Below are positions 62,051 to 64,000 of a stretch of 64,000 bases of DNA, piece after piece (position 1 is the first letter of the stretch; each line of letters starts with the position of its first letter). The DNA is taken from contig CAWABB010000008.1 in assembly GCA_963780165.1 (NCBI GenBank), positions 1-64,000 on the forward strand, read 5' to 3'. The notes under the pieces are model-generated. The model made no database searches and was not told the origin of the DNA. It was given only the letters and a program-made list of their open reading frames with translations. This DNA comes from CAWABB01 sp963780165 (GTDB lineage Bacteria > Bacteroidota > Ignavibacteria > UBA10030 > UBA6906). Position numbers and translations under genes: made by a program.

Positions 62051-63085
62051 ATGAAGACACTGAGCACTGTGAACATTGTCCGCCGGCTCTTGAGCGTCCT
62101 GATGATTCTCGCCGTGCCGGCAATCGGGGCCGCCCAGTCCAAAGTGGCGACCACGGCAGGTCAATTCCTCGGCATCTCGGTCGGGCCGCGCGCCATCGCG
62201 ATGGGAAGCGCCTATGTCGCCTCCAACGAGGACGCGACGTCGCTCTACTGGAATCCCGGAGCGTTTCAGAAAAACGCGCAGTCACAGGTTGTATTCTCCA
62301 CCACGGGCTGGCTGGTCGACACCGATTTCCGGTGGGCCGGATTCCAGTATTCACTCGATGCGGAAAACGCGATCGGCCTCAGCCTGACCCAGCTCGACTA
62401 CGGCGAGGACGAGGTCACGACCGTGGCGAATCCGAACGGGACGGGTGAGCGCTGGTCGGCGCAGGATTTGTCTGTCGGCCTGAGCTATTGCAGGCGGCTG
62501 ACGGACCGGTTCTCGATGGGCGGGACGCTGAAGTGGATCGAGCAGCGTGTGTATAACGAGAGCGCAAGCGCGGTGGCGTTCGATCTCGGCCTCCTCTTCA
62601 TCACGGACTTCAACGACCTCCGTCTTGGCGTGGCGATGACGAATTTCGGCGGCGATCTGAAGATGGACGGACGGGATCTCCTTACCCCGGTTGATATCGA
62701 TCCTGCAAACTCGGGATCGAACAAGTCCCTCGTGGGGTCGCTCAAGACCGATGCCTGGCCACTTCCATTGGCGTTCAGGGTTGGCGTTGCCATGGACGCG
62801 TATCAGGACAACCAGTTCCGGGTCACGGTCGCGGCGGACGCCATCCTCCCGAACGACAATGAAGCGGGCGTCAACGCGGGAGCCGAGGTGGGATGGAGCG
62901 ACCTCCTCTTCCTGCGCGGCGGCTACAAGTCGATCGTCGGGGGCGAGACCGAGGAGACCTTCTCCCTGGGGGCGGGGCTGAAGTATCGCGTTGAAGGATT
63001 CGCGACCCTGCAGGTGGACTATGCGTTCACCGAGTTCGGGGTCTTTGGAAACCTGAACACATTCGCGCTTTCCATTGGATTCTGA
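62051..63085 (+). CDS. PorV/PorQ-family outer-membrane protein
   Basis: A 344-residue barrel protein: signal peptide cut near IGAAQS (about 29), then the family opening TTAGQFLGISVGPRAIAMGS, AYVASNEDATSLYWNPGAF, and alternating barrel strands to a terminal Phe (NTFALSIGF). PorV and PorQ are partners of the T9SS that shuttle cargo to the surface attachment machinery; family members linked to a single cargo gene are common. It lies 9 nt after the secreted surface protein, so it may be a dedicated partner for it. Confidence 0.92.
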   Translation: MKTLSTVNIVRRLLSVLMILAVPAIGAAQSKVATTAGQFLGISVGPRAIAMGSAYVASNEDATSLYWNPGAFQKNAQSQVVFSTTGWLVDTDFRWAGFQYSLDAENAIGLSLTQLDYGEDEVTTVANPNGTGERWSAQDLSVGLSYCRRLTDRFSMGGTLKWIEQRVYNESASAVAFDLGLLFITDFNDLRLGVAMTNFGGDLKMDGRDLLTPVDIDPANSGSNKSLVGSLKTDAWPLPLAFRVGVAMDAYQDNQFRVTVAADAILPNDNEAGVNAGAEVGWSDLLFLRGGYKSIVGGETEETFSLGAGLKYRVEGFATLQVDYAFTEFGVFGNLNTFALSIGF

Positions 63086-63300
63086 GGAAGGGGGTTTAGG
63101 CCGATCACCGAACCAGAACAGTAGAGAGGGGGGAGCGGGCACAGACTAACATGGTATAGCCAAAGACGTTACACGTCCTCCGCCGAAGGGGCTGGGGGGG
63201 GCTTGCATTGACGGCAGGATTTTCGTATGTATTGAGGTTAGCCTGACCTTCCTGCAATTCGCTTCACATTTCACATCAATCAATACAAACGGGGTACCAT

Positions 63301-64000
63301 ATGCGCAAATTGCTTCTGGGCATGCTGTTCCTCGTCCTTGCCGGCGGGCTCGTTTTTGCCGCCGATCGGGTCGAGAAGCCTAAGGCCACTGCACCCGCGC
63401 TCGCGCAATCGGCTGCACCCAATGCCACCGGGCCGGGCTGGTACAAGCTTCCCGCGCTCCTGAACGGGACGCAAAACTGGCTCAAAGTGCAGTACGATGC
63501 CGACGCACTGTGGATTTACGGGTATCGCGGCAGCTCTCCCCGCGAGCCCAAGCTGTGGAGATCCACAGACAACGGATACAACTGGACCAGCTCGACTCCA
63601 AGCACGGTCCGGGGGATTTTCTCTGCCGCCAACAAGGACGTCGCGCTGTACGCGACATTCGACGGCAAGATACTCAAGAGCACCGACAGTGGCGCGACCT
63701 TCACCCAGACCTATGTGTACGGCGACGGCTCGGGGTTCTTTGATGCGATGTCGTTCATCGATCAGACCACAGCTGTTGCAATCGGCGATGCGGTGCAGGA
63801 TATTAACGGCAACTGGACTGGTCCTCATATCATCCGCAGCACCGACGCAGGCGACACATGGACCGTGATCGATCCTCCCGCCCTGACTGCCGGCGGCGAG
63901 TGGTACGCGACGGCTTCGTACGGTGGCCACATTATGGCCGTGGTCGGAAACGAGATCTGGGCCGACCTGTATCCGGGCTCGGGACAGTCTGTCATCGTCC
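63301..64000 (+). CDS. Exported Asp-box (BNR-like) repeat protein, 3' end outside the window
   Basis: The open frame from ATG 63301 runs uncut to the window edge (233 codons seen). Signal peptide about 1-21 (LVLAGGLVFAAD), a low-complexity Ala/Pro linker, then sialidase-like Asp-box repeats: WRSTDNGYNW, LKSTDSGATF, IRSTDAGDTW, each the Ser-x-Asp-x-Gly-x-x-Trp/Phe turn of a beta-propeller blade. Such propellers are common in T9SS cargo, but the sorting domain, if present, lies beyond the edge. GGGG precedes the start at about 10 nt. The 215 nt before it hold no gene I can see. Confidence 0.85.
   Translation, partial: MRKLLLGMLFLVLAGGLVFAADRVEKPKATAPALAQSAAPNATGPGWYKLPALLNGTQNWLKVQYDADALWIYGYRGSSPREPKLWRSTDNGYNWTSSTPSTVRGIFSAANKDVALYATFDGKILKSTDSGATFTQTYVYGDGSGFFDAMSFIDQTTAVAIGDAVQDINGNWTGPHIIRSTDAGDTWTVIDPPALTAGGEWYATASYGGHIMAVVGNEIWADLYPGSGQSVIV

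Noticed and set aside
63208..63231. TTGACG followed by TATGTA as a promoter for the Asp-box protein
   Set aside because: The spacer is only 12 nt, too short for a sigma-70-type promoter.
1..64000. CRISPR arrays, insertion sequences, integrases, phage genes
   Set aside because: No regularly spaced repeats, transposase or integrase motifs, or terminal inverted repeats were seen.

Overview
The window is GC-rich, densely coded DNA from a Gram-negative bacterium that uses a type IX secretion system. Three things point to the Bacteroidota/Ignavibacteriota/Chlorobiota side of the tree: a C-terminal T9SS-type sorting domain with an NFPNPFNPET core (43674-46085), a PorV/PorQ-family outer-membrane protein (62051-63085), and a carboxypeptidase-regulatory-domain TonB-dependent receptor (55327-58161). 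The exact lineage is an inference. A recurrent promoter-like -10 element, TATCTT, fits such a host but proves nothing.

Layout. 1-12314: partial tRNA-Asp, a lipoprotein, a cold-shock protein with terminator, a B12-type radical SAM enzyme with a small partner, a LuxR-type regulator, a cNMP-binding/methyltransferase fusion, a small beta-barrel protein, an M64 peptidase, a lipoprotein plus coiled-coil membrane pair, and a run of lone receiver, PEBP protein, sensorless histidine kinase and LuxR regulator. 12330-30099 (minus strand) is one long, tightly packed gene string. It holds a HybA-like ferredoxin, a HybB/NrfD-like membrane protein, a 13-heme cytochrome c, a heme-c sensor kinase with a zinc-ribbon-like insert, two receiver/GcvH-like proteins, then two copies of the module [glutamate dehydrogenase + two-receiver/PEP-synthase-N-terminal protein], a tiny zinc ribbon and a third Glu/Leu-type dehydrogenase. 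30447-37613 (plus strand) carries a second heme-c sensor kinase with an NtrC-type activator, then a kinase, receiver-cyclase and OmpR-type regulator with overlapping reading frames.

37629-43459 (minus) is a five-gene set (UbiA, lipid kinase, ThiL-like, alpha-oxoamine synthase, B12 radical SAM) that looks like an undescribed lipid or small-molecule pathway. 43674-64000 is an envelope/secretion region: M14 carboxypeptidase, ECF sigma and anti-sigma-like pair, DUF4139 protein, a TPR/coiled-coil TonB fusion, a TPR membrane protein, a UgpC/MsmX-type ATPase divergent from a LacI regulator with its own operator, a TonB-dependent receptor, a large secreted protein interrupted by two frameshifts, the PorV-like protein and the start of an Asp-box exported protein.

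How it may work together (inference): electrons from menaquinol would pass through the HybA/HybB-like pair to the 13-heme cytochrome. The two heme-c kinases could sense the state of that chain and signal to the GcvH-like receivers and the NtrC-type activator. Through co-transcription this would tie extracytoplasmic electron flow to glutamate metabolism. The two best candidates for undescribed biology are this redox/GDH string and the UbiA-lipid kinase-oxoamine synthase cluster.
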